A stretch of DNA of 64,000 bases from Burkholderiaceae bacterium (GCA_024637155.1 JAGXFR010000024.1:1-64000), one strand, 5' to 3'. Positions 50,813 through 60,639 are shown, numbered from the stretch's first letter. The notes: generated from the letters alone by a model not told the origin. Made by a program: numbers and translations.

Positions 50813-51013
50813 ATGTCAGTCGCACGCATCACCGAAATCAGCAGCATCAGCTCCAAGAGCTTCGAAGACGCCGTCGTGCAAGGCATCGACCGCGCCAACA
50901 AGACGCTGAAGAACGTCAAGGGTGCCTGGCTCAAGGATCAGGAAGTGACGGTGGAGAACGGCAAGGTGTCGGGCTACAAGGTCATCCTCAAGGTCACCTT
51001 CGTGCTCGAATGA
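50813..51013 (+). CDS. Dodecin family flavin-binding protein
   Basis: This 66-aa protein has the dodecin fold: ITEISSISSKSFEDAVVQGI followed by DRANKTLKNVKGAWLKDQEV and a last strand YKVILKVTFVLE. Dodecins form hollow dodecamers that store or buffer flavins; the Trp in KGAWLKDQ stacks on the isoalloxazine ring. AAGGAG is seven bases before the ATG. It is a housekeeping-like gene inside the toxin-antitoxin island. Confidence 0.93.
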   Translation: MSVARITEISSISSKSFEDAVVQGIDRANKTLKNVKGAWLKDQEVTVENGKVSGYKVILKVTFVLE

Positions 51014-51132
51014 TCTGCAACCGGCTTCCTCGGCGCGCAGCGCCGGGGCAGTCATCCCGGTGCAGAACATGCGCCAGCGGCCGTCTCGGCCAGCGGGTGG
51101 TCCACCCAGTGGCTCGCCCTTGGAGTTGAACC

Positions 51133-51207
51133 ATGAATCAGATCGTCTATCTCGTCGGCCTCGTCGTCATCGTGCTGTTCATCGCCGGGTACTTCGGCTT
51201 TCGTTGA
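51133..51207 (+). CDS. 24-aa single-helix membrane peptide
   Basis: The short ORF beginning MNQIVYLVGLVV and ending FIAGYFGFR encodes one hydrophobic helix with a terminal Arg. GGAG lies seven bases before the ATG. Peptides of this pattern are common in proteobacteria, without known function. It follows the dodecin gene by 119 nt and may be cotranscribed. Confidence 0.65.
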   Translation: MNQIVYLVGLVVIVLFIAGYFGFR

Positions 51208-51278
51208 TCGGCGCGGCAGCGCGGCTGCCGTCGCCCTCATCCCGCGCCGGCCCCCGCTTCGACTTCGCGAGACCGCGA

Positions 51279-51322
51279 AAACGCAAGCGGGCCACACCTT
51301 GCGGCGTGGCCCGTCTGCGTTT
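51279..51322. terminator. Long hairpin between convergent genes
   Basis: AAACGCA-AG-CGGGCCAC, a short loop, then GTGGCCCG-TC-TGCGTTT form a near-continuous hairpin of 15 base pairs ending with AAA/TTT. It lies between the dodecin/peptide genes and the convergent TA pair 2, so it may end transcription from both sides, although the U tract is short. Confidence 0.6.
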
Positions 51323-51392
51323 GGTGGCGGGTGGTTGACCCAGCGCAAAAGTGGTTCCCGGGCTTATGAGCACCCGTGCGGGATGCTGCGGG

Positions 51393-51734
51393 TCAAGCGC
51401 CCAGAAGCCGACGTGCCAGCACGGACTGCATGTCCCGGCGGCCATCGACGATCAGGTATATGACGACCCGGCCGCCCAGGACGCGATAGATCACCCGGTA
51501 GGGCTTGAACGCTGTCTGGCGGTAATCCTTGATGCCCAGTGCCACGAGTTCCTTCGGGTAGCTGCCGCGCTCAGGGAACTGGGCGAGCCCCTCCGCGACC
51601 TCCATCAAGCGGTCGAGAACGTGGTTGGCGTTGGTCACACTGTCGAACTCGGAGATGTAGTCGCGGATGGACTCCAGGTCCTGCTCTGCACCTTGGGTGA
51701 GCAGGACCTCGTAACGCGTCGGCCTGCCGGCCAT
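51393..51734 (-). CDS. ParE/RelE-family toxin, pair 2
   Basis: This 113-aa paralogue of the toxin at 43816-44157 has the same length and coupling and starts YEVLLTQGAEQDLESIRDYI. Differences are spread along the protein but the strands around KPYRVIYRV are the same, so it is probably active, and cross-neutralisation by either antitoxin is plausible. Confidence 0.88.
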   Translation of the reverse strand: MAGRPTRYEVLLTQGAEQDLESIRDYISEFDSVTNANHVLDRLMEVAEGLAQFPERGSYPKELVALGIKDYRQTAFKPYRVIYRVLGGRVVIYLIVDGRRDMQSVLARRLLGA

Positions 51735-52009
51735 CAGGCCGCGGCCCGCTTCGCGCGCAGGCGCGCCACCACATCGGCGACCGGCTTGACCCGACCTGCC
51801 TCGACGTCCTGCTGGCCGAGCGCCAGGATCTTGAGCAGGGCCAAGGTCTCCTGCGTTTCCTCGAAGGACGCCACGTCCTGCAGCACGGCCTTGGCCTCCC
51901 CGTTCTGCGTGATGACCAAGGGCTGCCGGTTTTCTGCAAGGTGGGTCAGCACCTCGGCGGCATTGGCCTTGAGGTAGCTGATGGGCTTGACTTGAGATGA
52001 ATACCGCAT
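51734..52009 (-). CDS. Phd/YefM-family antitoxin, pair 2
   Basis: This 91-aa antitoxin is nearly identical to that of pair 1 (for example GEAKAVLQDVASFEETQETL is shared). The ATG at 52009 is chosen to match pair 1. Its stop overlaps the toxin start. The promoter region carries the same operator frame as pair 1. Confidence 0.9.
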   Translation of the reverse strand: MRYSSQVKPISYLKANAAEVLTHLAENRQPLVITQNGEAKAVLQDVASFEETQETLALLKILALGQQDVEAGRVKPVADVVARLRAKRAAA

Positions 52010-52032
52010 GGCCGTGCTCCTGAGATCGAACA

Positions 52033-52059
52033 AGACTTAATATAGTCCTTTATCGGTCT
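52033..52059 (-). promoter_or_regulatory. Operator of TA pair 2
   Basis: 27 bp beginning AGAC, with the shared centre AATATAGTC, and ending GGTCT at the same distances as in 44457-44483. It overlaps the 3' end of the jetD remnant, so the TA pair was inserted or retained directly against the broken defence gene. Confidence 0.6.
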
Positions 52060-52523
52060 AACAACCCGCCGTGCAATTGCTCGGTCAACCAGCCGAGCCC
52101 CACACCCTCCTGCTCCAGCTGTGGCTTGGGCTGGATACGTTCAAATCTGAAGTCGTCGTAGACCAACGCCTCCTGCGCCCTCAGCCGCGACAGGTCTTGC
52201 CGTGCCGGCTCGGGTTCGTCGCCCCAGTGTGAGCGGTGCGCGAGCAGCGTCTCGCGGTCCAAGAGGAACGACGCCGCGTGAGGAAAGTAGCCAGGCAGTT
52301 GGTCGAGGATGGCGAAGCCGTGGGTGTCGATATCGCCCCGGTAGTGCAGTCGGCATCGATGTAGCCAAGAAGCGAGCGCCAGCGACTCCCAATCGTAGCC
52401 GGCGCCAAAAATCACGATAGCTCGCGCCACCTCTGGGAAGGCGAGGAAGCTGGTCTCGCTCTCGGCCACGAACACCCGCTCGATGGGTAGCGTGCTCCAG
52501 TTGCCGCGTTCGAACTGTGGCAT
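52050..52523 (-). pseudogene. Wadjet JetD C-terminal fragment
   Basis: About 157 residues of the Toprim-like nuclease subunit JetD of the Wadjet anti-plasmid system: ERVFVAESETSFLAFPEVAR (acidic Toprim start), WLHRCRLHYRGDIDTHGFAI with the conserved DxD (GDIDTHG), and QEGVGLGWLTEQL. Full JetD is about 400 aa and works with JetABC, none of which is present. The fragment is fused at its 5' side to an IS630 transposase piece. Confidence 0.82.
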
Positions 52524-52831
52524 CGGCGGGGCCCCGCGCGACAAGTCGCGTTCGATGCCTTCGATCCCCGATTCGAGCCAGCGCTCGTGCCACCGCGCGC
52601 AACCTGCACTTGGCCAATACCAAGCCGCCTGGCGATTTCCTTATTCTGCAGACCCGTGGAGGCAAGCAACACGATGCTCGCCCGCTGAGCCAACCGCACG
52701 CTGGTACGACCCGAGCGTGACAGTCGGGTCAAATCGCTTTTTTGCTCTTCGGTGAGGACAATCGACGGGGCAACTCGCAGGCGCCGGCTTTCCGACAACA
52801 CCAATTCGGCCTTCGGCCTGCCTGTCCTCAT
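52524..52831 (-). mobile_element. IS630-family transposase N-terminal remnant
   Basis: The ATG at 52831 begins a typical IS630 transposase (MRTGRPKAELVLSES), with the HTH GLQNKEIARRLGIGQVQVA. A frameshift near 52600 follows, then ARWHERWLESGIEGIERDLS and RGAPP in the frame of the jetD fragment. The DDE catalytic domain is absent. Insertion followed by deletion best explains the arrangement. Confidence 0.78.
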
Positions 52832-52976
52832 CGCGACACCTCCGTCCAAAAGGTACCGCATCGGCATGTAATATCAATGCCAGTTGTTTACGGGACAGGA
52901 CACCGGGGCGCAGGACGTTTCGCGCCGGCCCTCGTCGCGCGATCGGCCCTACGCACAACGCCAGACCGCTGCTTCT

Positions 52977-54062
52977 ATGCCATCCTTCGACTTTCAGACC
53001 TACCCGCTGGCGCTGAATACGGCCGTTTTCACGGCCGCGGCCGTGGCGGTCTGGCTGGCCGGATCGAAGCTTACATATTGCGTCGAAGCGCTTGCGGACC
53101 AACTTGGGCTCGGCCGCGTGTTCGTTGGTGCGTTGCTGCTCGGCGGCGCCACTTCGCTGCCCGAGATAGCGACCACTGTGACGGCCGCCGCATCCGGCAA
53201 TGCAGACCTCGCGGGCTCGAATCTGCTGGGCGGCGTCGCGATGCAGTTTGCGGTGCTCGCGGCGGTGGATGCGTTCGTGATGCGGGGCCGTGCACTTACT
53301 TTTTTCACCCCGAAGCCTGTGCTGCTGATGCAGGGTGTGCTGTTGATCGGCTTGCTCGCGCTGGCTTCAGCCGCGATCGCGACGAAGGGGTTCGGCTCGG
53401 TTTTGGGGCTCGGCATCTGGTCGTTGCTGCTGGTGGCCGCCTATGTGGTGGGTTTGAGAATCACGTTCAGCTACGAAGGGCAGTTTCGCTGGCGTGCAGT
53501 CGACAAACACGGCGAGCCCATCCTGCCGAAGGGGAACGACGAGGATGGGAGCGACGACGCTGACGCGAACGACCAGAATGCGTCCGAACCCTCCACAGCA
53601 CGCGCGTCGATTGGCTTTTCGATCGCCGCGCTGATCGTGCTGGTGTCCGGTTATCTGCTCGCGCGTACCGGTGAAGCGCTGGCCGAGCAGACCGCCTTGG
53701 GTAGCAGCTTCGTCGGCGCCACGCTGGTCGCGCTGGCGACCTCACTGCCGGAAGTCAGCGCGACCGCCGCCGCGGTTCGCAATGGCGCCTACGGGCTCGC
53801 AGTCGGCAACATTTTCGGCACCAATGCGATCACCATTGCGCTGCTTGCCGTTGCCGATTTCGGCTATCGTGAAGGTTCGATCTACGCGGCGCTTGCGCCG
53901 TCGTCGATCTTTCTGGCGGCGTTGGGCATCGTGATCAGCTGCGTCTATCTCTGGGGTTTGCTCGAGCGGCGCGACCGGACGATTCTCTGGATGGGAGTCG
54001 ATTCCCTGATCGTGCTGCTGCTGTATTTGACCGGTCTTGCGATCTACTACCTCATCCGCTGA
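52977..54062 (+). CDS. CaCA-family sodium/calcium (cation) antiporter
   Basis: This 361-aa membrane protein has about ten helices in two inverted halves, each with the alpha-repeat signature: [20 protein letters not shown] with GSNLLGG in the first, and [20 protein letters not shown] with VGNIFGTN in the second. An acidic, Ser-rich cytosolic loop (about 180-210, [16 protein letters not shown]) separates the halves. It exchanges Ca2+ or another cation for Na+ or H+. Start ATG at 52977; reading is open 31 codons upstream. Confidence 0.88.
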   Translation: MPSFDFQTYPLALNTAVFTAAAVAVWLAGSKLTYCVEALADQLGLGRVFVGALLLGGATSLPEIATTVTAAASGNADLAGSNLLGGVAMQFAVLAAVDAFVMRGRALTFFTPKPVLLMQGVLLIGLLALASAAIATKGFGSVLGLGIWSLLLVAAYVVGLRITFSYEGQFRWRAVDKHGEPILPKGNDEDGSDDADANDQNASEPSTARASIGFSIAALIVLVSGYLLARTGEALAEQTALGSSFVGATLVALATSLPEVSATAAAVRNGAYGLAVGNIFGTNAITIALLAVADFGYREGSIYAALAPSSIFLAALGIVISCVYLWGLLERRDRTILWMGVDSLIVLLLYLTGLAIYYLIR

Positions 54063-54196
54063 GCCCGCGGATTTTCGGCGCTCCGCGAACTCCTGCATGC
54101 GCGGGCAGATTGGACAAAATCGGCAGCCCGATTCCGACAAGGCCGTTGACACGAGCATCAAGAACTGCCGCTGGATCAGCCGCTTGGGAGCACGGC

Positions 54197-54412
54197 ATGA
54201 TAGAGTCGTTCGAGCCGGAATGGGAAGGCTTCGTGACGCTCGAGTTTTCCAGCACCACCCCGCTACCCGCGAAGATTTACGCGGGCGAGGGCTGCGCGCA
54301 GGTGCTGTTTTTCAAGAGCGACGAAGACGGCGAAGTCAGCTACAACGACCGCACCGCCATGCGTCAATGGGCCCACGAATGGCCGCAGTGTCAGCTTGAT
54401 CGTTCCATATGA
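54197..54412 (+). CDS. Short uncharacterised protein coupled to the SDR-VKOR fusion
   Basis: This 71-aa soluble protein (start [20 protein letters not shown], end [16 protein letters not shown]) is acidic in its first half and matches no family I recognise. GGGAG lies six bases before the ATG at 54197. Its stop overlaps the ATG of the next gene (ATGA), so a functional link to that membrane fusion is likely. Confidence 0.65.
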   Translation: MIESFEPEWEGFVTLEFSSTTPLPAKIYAGEGCAQVLFFKSDEDGEVSYNDRTAMRQWAHEWPQCQLDRSI

Positions 54413-56898
54413 CCACCTCCGCCAACAATCATCACAACAGCCAGCCACTCGTCGTCATCACGGGCGCCGGCGGCAACATCGGCCGCTCTTTGGCCAGGGG
54501 GCTAGCCGATCGCTGCCGCATCGTCGGCATCGACCTCGAGGATTCGGGTGTCGACTTCCCGCTGATCGAAGCGGACTTCACCGACGATGCTTCGATGACG
54601 GCGGCGTTCGACCGGCTGGCCAGAGAGCACGGCCAGCATATCGCGAGCGTCATTCATCTGGTCGCCTACTACGACTTTAGCGGCGAGCCGAACCCGCTGT
54701 ACGAGAAGGTCAACGTCGAGGGCACGCGCCGGCTGCTGCGCTGCTTGCAGAAATTCGAGGTCGAGCAATTTGTCTATTCGTCGACGATGCTGGTGCACGC
54801 GCCGACCGAGCCCGGCCGCACCTTCGACGAATCGCAGCCGATCGATCCGCGTTGGGCCTATCCCGAATCGAAAGTGCAGGCCGAGCAGGTGATCCGCGAA
54901 GAGCACGGCAAGATTCCGTACGTGCTGCTCAGGCTGGCCGGCGTCTACGACGACGAAACCTCGGTGCCCACCTTCGCGCAGCAGATCGCACGCATCTACG
55001 AGCGCGACTTCCAGAGCCACCTGTACTCGGGCGCCACCGATGCCGGCCAGGCCATGCTGCATCGCGACGACATGATCGACGCTTTCTGCCGCACGGTGGA
55101 CCGGCGCAAGGAGCTTCCGCCCGATCTGGCAATCCTGGTCGGTGAGCCATTGGCGCGCGGCTATGACGACCTGCAGGACCGCCTCGGCAAATTGATCCAT
55201 GGCGAGGACGAGTGGACGACATTGCGCCTGCCGCAAGCAGTGAGCGCGGTCGGCGCCTGGGCGCAGGACAAGGCCGAGCCGATCGTGCCCGATGCGCTCG
55301 ATCAGGGCCAGCGCCCGTTCATCAAGCCGTTCATGACGAAGATGGCAAGCGACCATTACGCGCTCGAAATCGGCCGCGCCGAGAAGCTTTTGGGCTGGCG
55401 CCCACGCCATCGCCTGGCCGACGAGTTGCCCGCAATCGTCAAGAACCTCATAAGCGATCCGAAGGTTTGGTACAAGGCCAACAAGATCAAATCGCCCAGG
55501 TTCGTCGAGGACGCGACCGAAGCCGGCGCCGACGTGGAAGCGCTGCGCAAGAGCGCCGAAGCGCGCTATCGCACCGAGCACCGCGACAACCGCTGGGCGC
55601 ATTTCATCAACATGCTGTTCGGCACCTGGCTGGTGCTGCAGCCGCCGCTGATCCAGCTTGAGGATCCGTGGCTGGCCTGGTCGGAAATTGGCCTGGGCGC
55701 GGCGCTGATCGTGCTCGCGGCCATTTCGCTGTCGTGGCGCATGGCTTGGGCGCGCTTGGCCTGCGCAGGCATCGGCGCGCTCGTGATGGCAATTCCGTTC
55801 GTGTTCTGGACGACCAATCCGGCCGCGTTCCTGTCCGACACATTGGTCGGGGCGCTGATCTTCGGCCTCGCGGTCGGCACCCGGCCCGAGCCCGGCACCG
55901 CGCTGATCGCACGCATGAGCGGCCCGCTGGTGCCGCCGGGATGGAGCTACAACCCGGCCACCTGGACCCAGCGCATCCCGATCATCGCGCTCGCACTGGT
56001 CGGCCTCTACGTGTCGCGCTATCTGGCTGCGTATCAGCTCGGTCTGATCGACAACGTCTGGGACCCGTTCTTCCGCGGCTCGCCGGACGACCCGCAAAAC
56101 GGCACCGAAGAGATCATCACGTCCAGCGTCTCTAAGGCATGGCCAGTGCCCGACGCGGCACTTGGCGGCTACACCTACCTGCTCGAAATCCTCACCGGCA
56201 TTGTCGGCACCCAGCGCCGCTGGCGCACGATGCCGTGGCTGGTGGTGCTGTTCGGCCTGATGATCGCGCCGCTCGGCATCGTCTCGATCACCTTCATCGT
56301 GATCCAGCCGATCGTGATCGGCACCTGGAGCACGATCGCGCTGATCGGCGCGGCGGCGATGCTGATCCAGATTCCGTACTCGCTCGACGAGCTGCTCGCC
56401 ACCCTGCAGTTCATCCGCCGGCGCGTCAAGGCTGGCAAGAACTGGTTGCGGGTGTTCCTGTTTGGCGATACGGATGACGGACCGGACGCCGGCTGGCCGG
56501 TCGACGAGTTCGATCGCAGCCCGATCGTCGTAGTCGAGGAAATGATCGGCGGCGGCGTGAGCCTGCCGTGGAACCTCGCGCTGGCAGCGCTGATCGGTCT
56601 GTGGTTGCTGTTCACGCGTGTGAGCCTGGGCGCGGAAGGCTGGATGGCCAATTCGGACCACCTCGTAGGCGCGCTGGTACTCACGACGGTATCGGTCGCT
56701 GCGGCTGAAGTCGCGCGGCCGGTGCGCTTCTTGCTCGCGCCGCTCGGCGTGGCGCTGTTCATCACGCCGTTTGCGTTCGACGCTGGCAGCACGCAAATCA
56801 TCGCGAGCTTCGTGGCCGGTGTGTTGCTGATCGTGTGCAGCATTCCGCGGGGGACGATCCGGAACCAGTACGGAACCTGGGACAAACTGATCGTCTGA
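54409..56898 (+). CDS. SDR epimerase fused to SPW and VKOR-like membrane domains
   Basis: This 829-aa fusion begins with an NAD-dependent epimerase/dehydratase domain (about 10-340: TGAGGNIG nucleotide loop, catalytic YPESK at 151-155). Next comes an SPW-repeat-like membrane region (about 395-500: [19 protein letters not shown]), then a VKOR-like membrane domain (about 510-680: [57 protein letters not shown]) and three to four more helices. VKOR enzymes need a CxxC in the segment after these motifs; here the aligned segment is WSTIA (640-644), so the active cysteines are gone. An oxidoreductase-like or lipid-sugar role is possible but unproven. Confidence 0.8.
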   Translation: MTTSANNHHNSQPLVVITGAGGNIGRSLARGLADRCRIVGIDLEDSGVDFPLIEADFTDDASMTAAFDRLAREHGQHIASVIHLVAYYDFSGEPNPLYEKVNVEGTRRLLRCLQKFEVEQFVYSSTMLVHAPTEPGRTFDESQPIDPRWAYPESKVQAEQVIREEHGKIPYVLLRLAGVYDDETSVPTFAQQIARIYERDFQSHLYSGATDAGQAMLHRDDMIDAFCRTVDRRKELPPDLAILVGEPLARGYDDLQDRLGKLIHGEDEWTTLRLPQAVSAVGAWAQDKAEPIVPDALDQGQRPFIKPFMTKMASDHYALEIGRAEKLLGWRPRHRLADELPAIVKNLISDPKVWYKANKIKSPRFVEDATEAGADVEALRKSAEARYRTEHRDNRWAHFINMLFGTWLVLQPPLIQLEDPWLAWSEIGLGAALIVLAAISLSWRMAWARLACAGIGALVMAIPFVFWTTNPAAFLSDTLVGALIFGLAVGTRPEPGTALIARMSGPLVPPGWSYNPATWTQRIPIIALALVGLYVSRYLAAYQLGLIDNVWDPFFRGSPDDPQNGTEEIITSSVSKAWPVPDAALGGYTYLLEILTGIVGTQRRWRTMPWLVVLFGLMIAPLGIVSITFIVIQPIVIGTWSTIALIGAAAMLIQIPYSLDELLATLQFIRRRVKAGKNWLRVFLFGDTDDGPDAGWPVDEFDRSPIVVVEEMIGGGVSLPWNLALAALIGLWLLFTRVSLGAEGWMANSDHLVGALVLTTVSVAAAEVARPVRFLLAPLGVALFITPFAFDAGSTQIIASFVAGVLLIVCSIPRGTIRNQYGTWDKLIV

Positions 56899-57088
56899 AG
56901 CCGGGGCGGGTGGATCGAACGGCGCCGGAACCGCCGGGCTTTCCGCCTCGGCCGGTCAGGCCGCCGACTGAACGGTCATGGGCCGGACACGCCTGGACAC
57001 GATCGTCGACGGTATTGTCATGATGCCTTTGAGTTTGGATGGGGCAAGGTCGAACAGGGACTGACACGAAGGACAAAGGTAGCCTGCG

Positions 57089-59338
57089 ATGAAGCAGTTC
57101 AGACGCGATTTTTTCACCAAGCCGATCTTTGAATTGGCCAAGGGCGCATTGCCGACCCTTTCGGACACCGAGCGCGAGGCGCTGGAAGCAGGTGAAGTAT
57201 GGTGGGACGCAGAGTTGTTCACCGGCTCTCCCGACTGGTCGAAATTACTGGCGGTGAAGAAGCCGGAGCTGTCGCCGGAAGAAGCCGCCTTTCTGGACGA
57301 CCAGTGCAGCGAATTGTGTTCGATGGTGAACGACTGGGAGATCAATTTCGAAACGGGCGACCTTCCGACCGAAGTGTGGGATTTCCTGCGCAACGAAAAG
57401 TTCTTCGGCATGATCATCGACAAGAAGCATGGCGGACTCGGTTTCTCCGCCTATGGCCATTCGGAAATCATCCGCCGGATCTCCACCAAATCGATTGCCC
57501 TCGGGGTGACGACAATGGTGCCCAATTCACTTGGGCCGGGCGAATTGCTGCACATGTTCGGGACGCAGGAACAGCAGGACTACTGGCTGCCGCGACTGGC
57601 CAGCGGCAAGGAAATTCCGGCCTTCGCACTGACCAGCGAAGAGGCCGGATCGGATGCTTCGGCCATGGTGGATACCGGTATCGTCTGCAAGGGGCAATGG
57701 GAGGGCAAACAAGTGCTCGGCCTGCGGCTCAACTGGTCGAAGCGCTACATCACGCTGGGGCCGGTGGCGACGGTGCTTGGCCTCGCCTTCAAGATGAAAG
57801 ACCCGGACGGATTGCTGGGCGAGCGGGAGGACATCGGCATCACCTGCGCGCTGGTGCCGACCAATCTGCCGGGCGTGGAGATCGGCCGTCGGCATATTCC
57901 AAGCGGACAGATGTTCCAGAATGGTCCCAACAAGGGCCATGATGTGTTCCTGCCGCTGGACCACATCATTGGCGGAACGGAATATGCCGGCAGGGGCTGG
58001 ATGATGCTGATGAGCGCTCTGGCCGTGGGTCGCGGCATTTCGCTGCCCTCGCTGTCAGCCGCGGCAACGGCCTTGTCGGCGCACACGGCAGGGGCCTATT
58101 CCCGCATCCGCCAACAATTCGGCATTCCCATCGGCAAGTTCGGCGGCGTTCAGCGCAGGCTGGGGCGGCTGGCGGCACAGGCCTATGTGCTGGATGCGGG
58201 TCGCAGGCTCACCTGCGCCGGGCTGGATGAAGGCCGGGCGCTGGCAGTCATTTCAGGCATCATGAAATCGAACGCCACCTACCGGATGCGCGAAGCGGTG
58301 GACGATGCGATGGACGTCCATGCCGGCAAGGCGGTGATCGACGGGCCGAAAAACTATATCGGCAACATGCACCGCGCCGTGCCGGTCGGGATCACGGTGG
58401 AGGGAGCCAACATTCTCACCCGCAACATGATCATCTTCGGCCAGGGGGCGATCCGCTGCCATCCGCACATTCTCGACGAAATACTGGCGCTGCAGATGGA
58501 GGACGACGCGGAAGCGCTTGATGCGTTCGACATCGCGTTGTGGGCCCATGTGGGCCATACAACGCAAAACCTTTTCAAAGCCTGGTTCCGCGCCTGGACC
58601 GGTGGCCTGCTTGCCCCGGCACCGAATGCCGGCAAGGCGACGCCGTACTACCGGCAATTGTCGCGCTGGTCGGCAGCGTTTGCGCTCACCGCCGACATCG
58701 CCTTGTTGACGCTGGGCGGCAGTCTGAAGCGTCGCGAAATGCTGTCGGCGCGGATGGGTGACGCGCTGTCGGAGCTGTATCTGATTTCCGCCGCGCTGAA
58801 GCGCTGGGAGGATGACGGTCGTCAGGAAGCCGACCTGCCGGTGCTGCGATACGTGGCCGAACAGGGCTTCGCCCACATTCAGCGCAGCCTCGATGAAGTG
58901 CTCGCCAATCTGCCCTCACGGGTGGCAGCCTTGGTGGTTCGCTTTCTCACCATTCCCGGTGGCTCGAACCGAGGCCCGTCCGACGAATTGACCAAACAAT
59001 GCGCCGAATTGCTGCTGGAACCCTCGGCCACGCGGGACCGGTTGACCCACAATGTCTATGAAGGCTGCGGCACGGATGGCATCCGCGATCTCAACGAGGC
59101 GTTTGAAAAGGTCTGCGCCACAGACGGTCTGCGCCGCACGCTGCGGGAAAGTGGCAAGACGCTCGCACAGGCTGAGCATGACGGGCCGTTGTCAGCCGAT
59201 GACGTCGCCCGGCTGAAGGAAGCCGACGCGGCGGTGGCGAAGGTGATCGCTGTCGATGATTTTGCACCGGAAGAGATCACCGACCGGCTAGGCCCCGGAA
59301 TGCAGCATGACGAGAAATCACCGGAAGAAGCGAAATGA
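57089..59338 (+). CDS. fadE: Acyl-CoA dehydrogenase, FadE-like
   Basis: This 749-aa flavoenzyme carries out the first step of fatty acid beta-oxidation. The N-terminal helical domain, FAD/substrate motif FALTSEEAGSDASAM (about 190) and C-terminal helical domain GRGISLPSLSAAATALSA (about 310) are followed by the DUF1974 region of FadE-type enzymes (about 470-740). E. coli FadE is 814 aa; this one lacks part of the N-terminal membrane segment. It begins a four-gene operon with 4-nt overlap to the thiolase gene. The 190 bp upstream holds no gene. Confidence 0.9.
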   Translation: MKQFRRDFFTKPIFELAKGALPTLSDTEREALEAGEVWWDAELFTGSPDWSKLLAVKKPELSPEEAAFLDDQCSELCSMVNDWEINFETGDLPTEVWDFLRNEKFFGMIIDKKHGGLGFSAYGHSEIIRRISTKSIALGVTTMVPNSLGPGELLHMFGTQEQQDYWLPRLASGKEIPAFALTSEEAGSDASAMVDTGIVCKGQWEGKQVLGLRLNWSKRYITLGPVATVLGLAFKMKDPDGLLGEREDIGITCALVPTNLPGVEIGRRHIPSGQMFQNGPNKGHDVFLPLDHIIGGTEYAGRGWMMLMSALAVGRGISLPSLSAAATALSAHTAGAYSRIRQQFGIPIGKFGGVQRRLGRLAAQAYVLDAGRRLTCAGLDEGRALAVISGIMKSNATYRMREAVDDAMDVHAGKAVIDGPKNYIGNMHRAVPVGITVEGANILTRNMIIFGQGAIRCHPHILDEILALQMEDDAEALDAFDIALWAHVGHTTQNLFKAWFRAWTGGLLAPAPNAGKATPYYRQLSRWSAAFALTADIALLTLGGSLKRREMLSARMGDALSELYLISAALKRWEDDGRQEADLPVLRYVAEQGFAHIQRSLDEVLANLPSRVAALVVRFLTIPGGSNRGPSDELTKQCAELLLEPSATRDRLTHNVYEGCGTDGIRDLNEAFEKVCATDGLRRTLRESGKTLAQAEHDGPLSADDVARLKEADAAVAKVIAVDDFAPEEITDRLGPGMQHDEKSPEEAK

Positions 59339-60639
59339 CCAAAGCCAGTACAGCAAAGCATCGCGGTGTCTATCTCGTCGATGGCGCACGCACACCGTTC
59401 CTGAAGGCGCGCGGCGGACCAGGCCCGTTTACGCCGGTTGATCTGGCCGTCCAGTGCGGCCGACCACTGTTGCTGCGCCAGCCGTTTGCCCCCGACGCGT
59501 TCGACCAGGTGATTCTCGGCTGCGTCAATGTGATTGCGGATGAAATGAACCCGGCGCGGGTTGCGGCGCTGCGGCTCGGCATGGGCGATGCCATGGTGGC
59601 GTTCACGGTGCAAATCAATTGCGGCTCCGGCATGCAGTCCATCGACACCGCGTATCGCTACATCCGCGACGGTTCGTCCGATCTCATCCTGGCCGGCGGA
59701 ACCGAGGCGCTCAGCCGTGCACCGCTGGTGATGCGCGAAGAAGCGGTCGAATGGTATGCCAGTCTTGTCCAGGCAAGGGGACCGCTGGACACGGCCAGGC
59801 AATTCACCGGTCTTCGCCCCGACTTCTTCAAGCCGATCATCGGTCTGGAGCGGGGCCTGACCGATCCGATCACGACGCTGAACATGGGACAGACCGCCGA
59901 AGTGCTGGCGCACCGCTTCGGCATTTCACGGCAGGCCGCGGATCAATATGCGGTCGAAAGCCAGCACCGACTGGCCAAGGCGCAGGCAGAGGGCTGGCTC
60001 GCCGACGAGATCGAACCGGCCTTCGACCGGGAGGGCAACGTCTATGAACACGACGATGGCGTTCGGCCGGAATCCTCGATGGAAAAACTGGCCGGTCTCA
60101 ATCCGGTTTTTGAACAGCCCTATGGCAAGGTGACGGCGGGCAATTCATCGCAGATCACCGACGGTGCCAGCTGGGTGGTGCTGGCATCGCAAAAGGCCGT
60201 GGACGCGCATGGACTGACGCCGTTGGCGCAGATCAGGGACAGCCAATGGGCGGCGCTCAATCCGTCGATCATGGGACTAGGCCCGGTCTTGGCGGTCACG
60301 TCGATGATGCAGCGCAACGGGCTCGACAATCCGGACATCGACCTTTGGGAGATCAACGAAGCCTTTGCGGCGCAGGTGCTGGCCTGCCTTGCAGCCTGGC
60401 AGGACAAGGATTTCTGCAAACAGGTCCTCGGTCTTGACAAGCCGTTCGGCCAGATTGCGCGCAACAGACTGAACGTGGATGGCGGGGCGATCTCGCTTGG
60501 CCATCCGGTCGGCACCAGTGGCAACCGCATCGTGCTGCATCTGGTCAACGCGATGAAGCGGCTGCAAAAAAAGCGAGGCATTGCCACCGAATGCATTGGC
60601 GGCGGACAGGGTGGCGCCATGCTGGTCGAAATGGTTTGA
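59335..60639 (+). CDS. fadI: Acetyl-CoA C-acyltransferase (FadI-like thiolase)
   Basis: This 434-aa thiolase cleaves 3-ketoacyl-CoA to acetyl-CoA. The catalytic residues are visible: Cys96 in INCGSGMQS, His390 in GHPVGTSG and Cys420 in ECIGGGQGG. The length and the PGPF insert near the N-terminus fit the FadI (anaerobic/trifunctional beta subunit) branch rather than FadA. It is coupled to fadE by ATGA. Confidence 0.92.
   Translation: MTKASTAKHRGVYLVDGARTPFLKARGGPGPFTPVDLAVQCGRPLLLRQPFAPDAFDQVILGCVNVIADEMNPARVAALRLGMGDAMVAFTVQINCGSGMQSIDTAYRYIRDGSSDLILAGGTEALSRAPLVMREEAVEWYASLVQARGPLDTARQFTGLRPDFFKPIIGLERGLTDPITTLNMGQTAEVLAHRFGISRQAADQYAVESQHRLAKAQAEGWLADEIEPAFDREGNVYEHDDGVRPESSMEKLAGLNPVFEQPYGKVTAGNSSQITDGASWVVLASQKAVDAHGLTPLAQIRDSQWAALNPSIMGLGPVLAVTSMMQRNGLDNPDIDLWEINEAFAAQVLACLAAWQDKDFCKQVLGLDKPFGQIARNRLNVDGGAISLGHPVGTSGNRIVLHLVNAMKRLQKKRGIATECIGGGQGGAMLVEMV

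Noticed and set aside
54502-56796. 764-aa minus-strand frame opposite the SDR-VKOR fusion
   Set aside because: Shadow frame without hydrophobic or catalytic patterns; the plus strand carries intact SDR motifs and helices.
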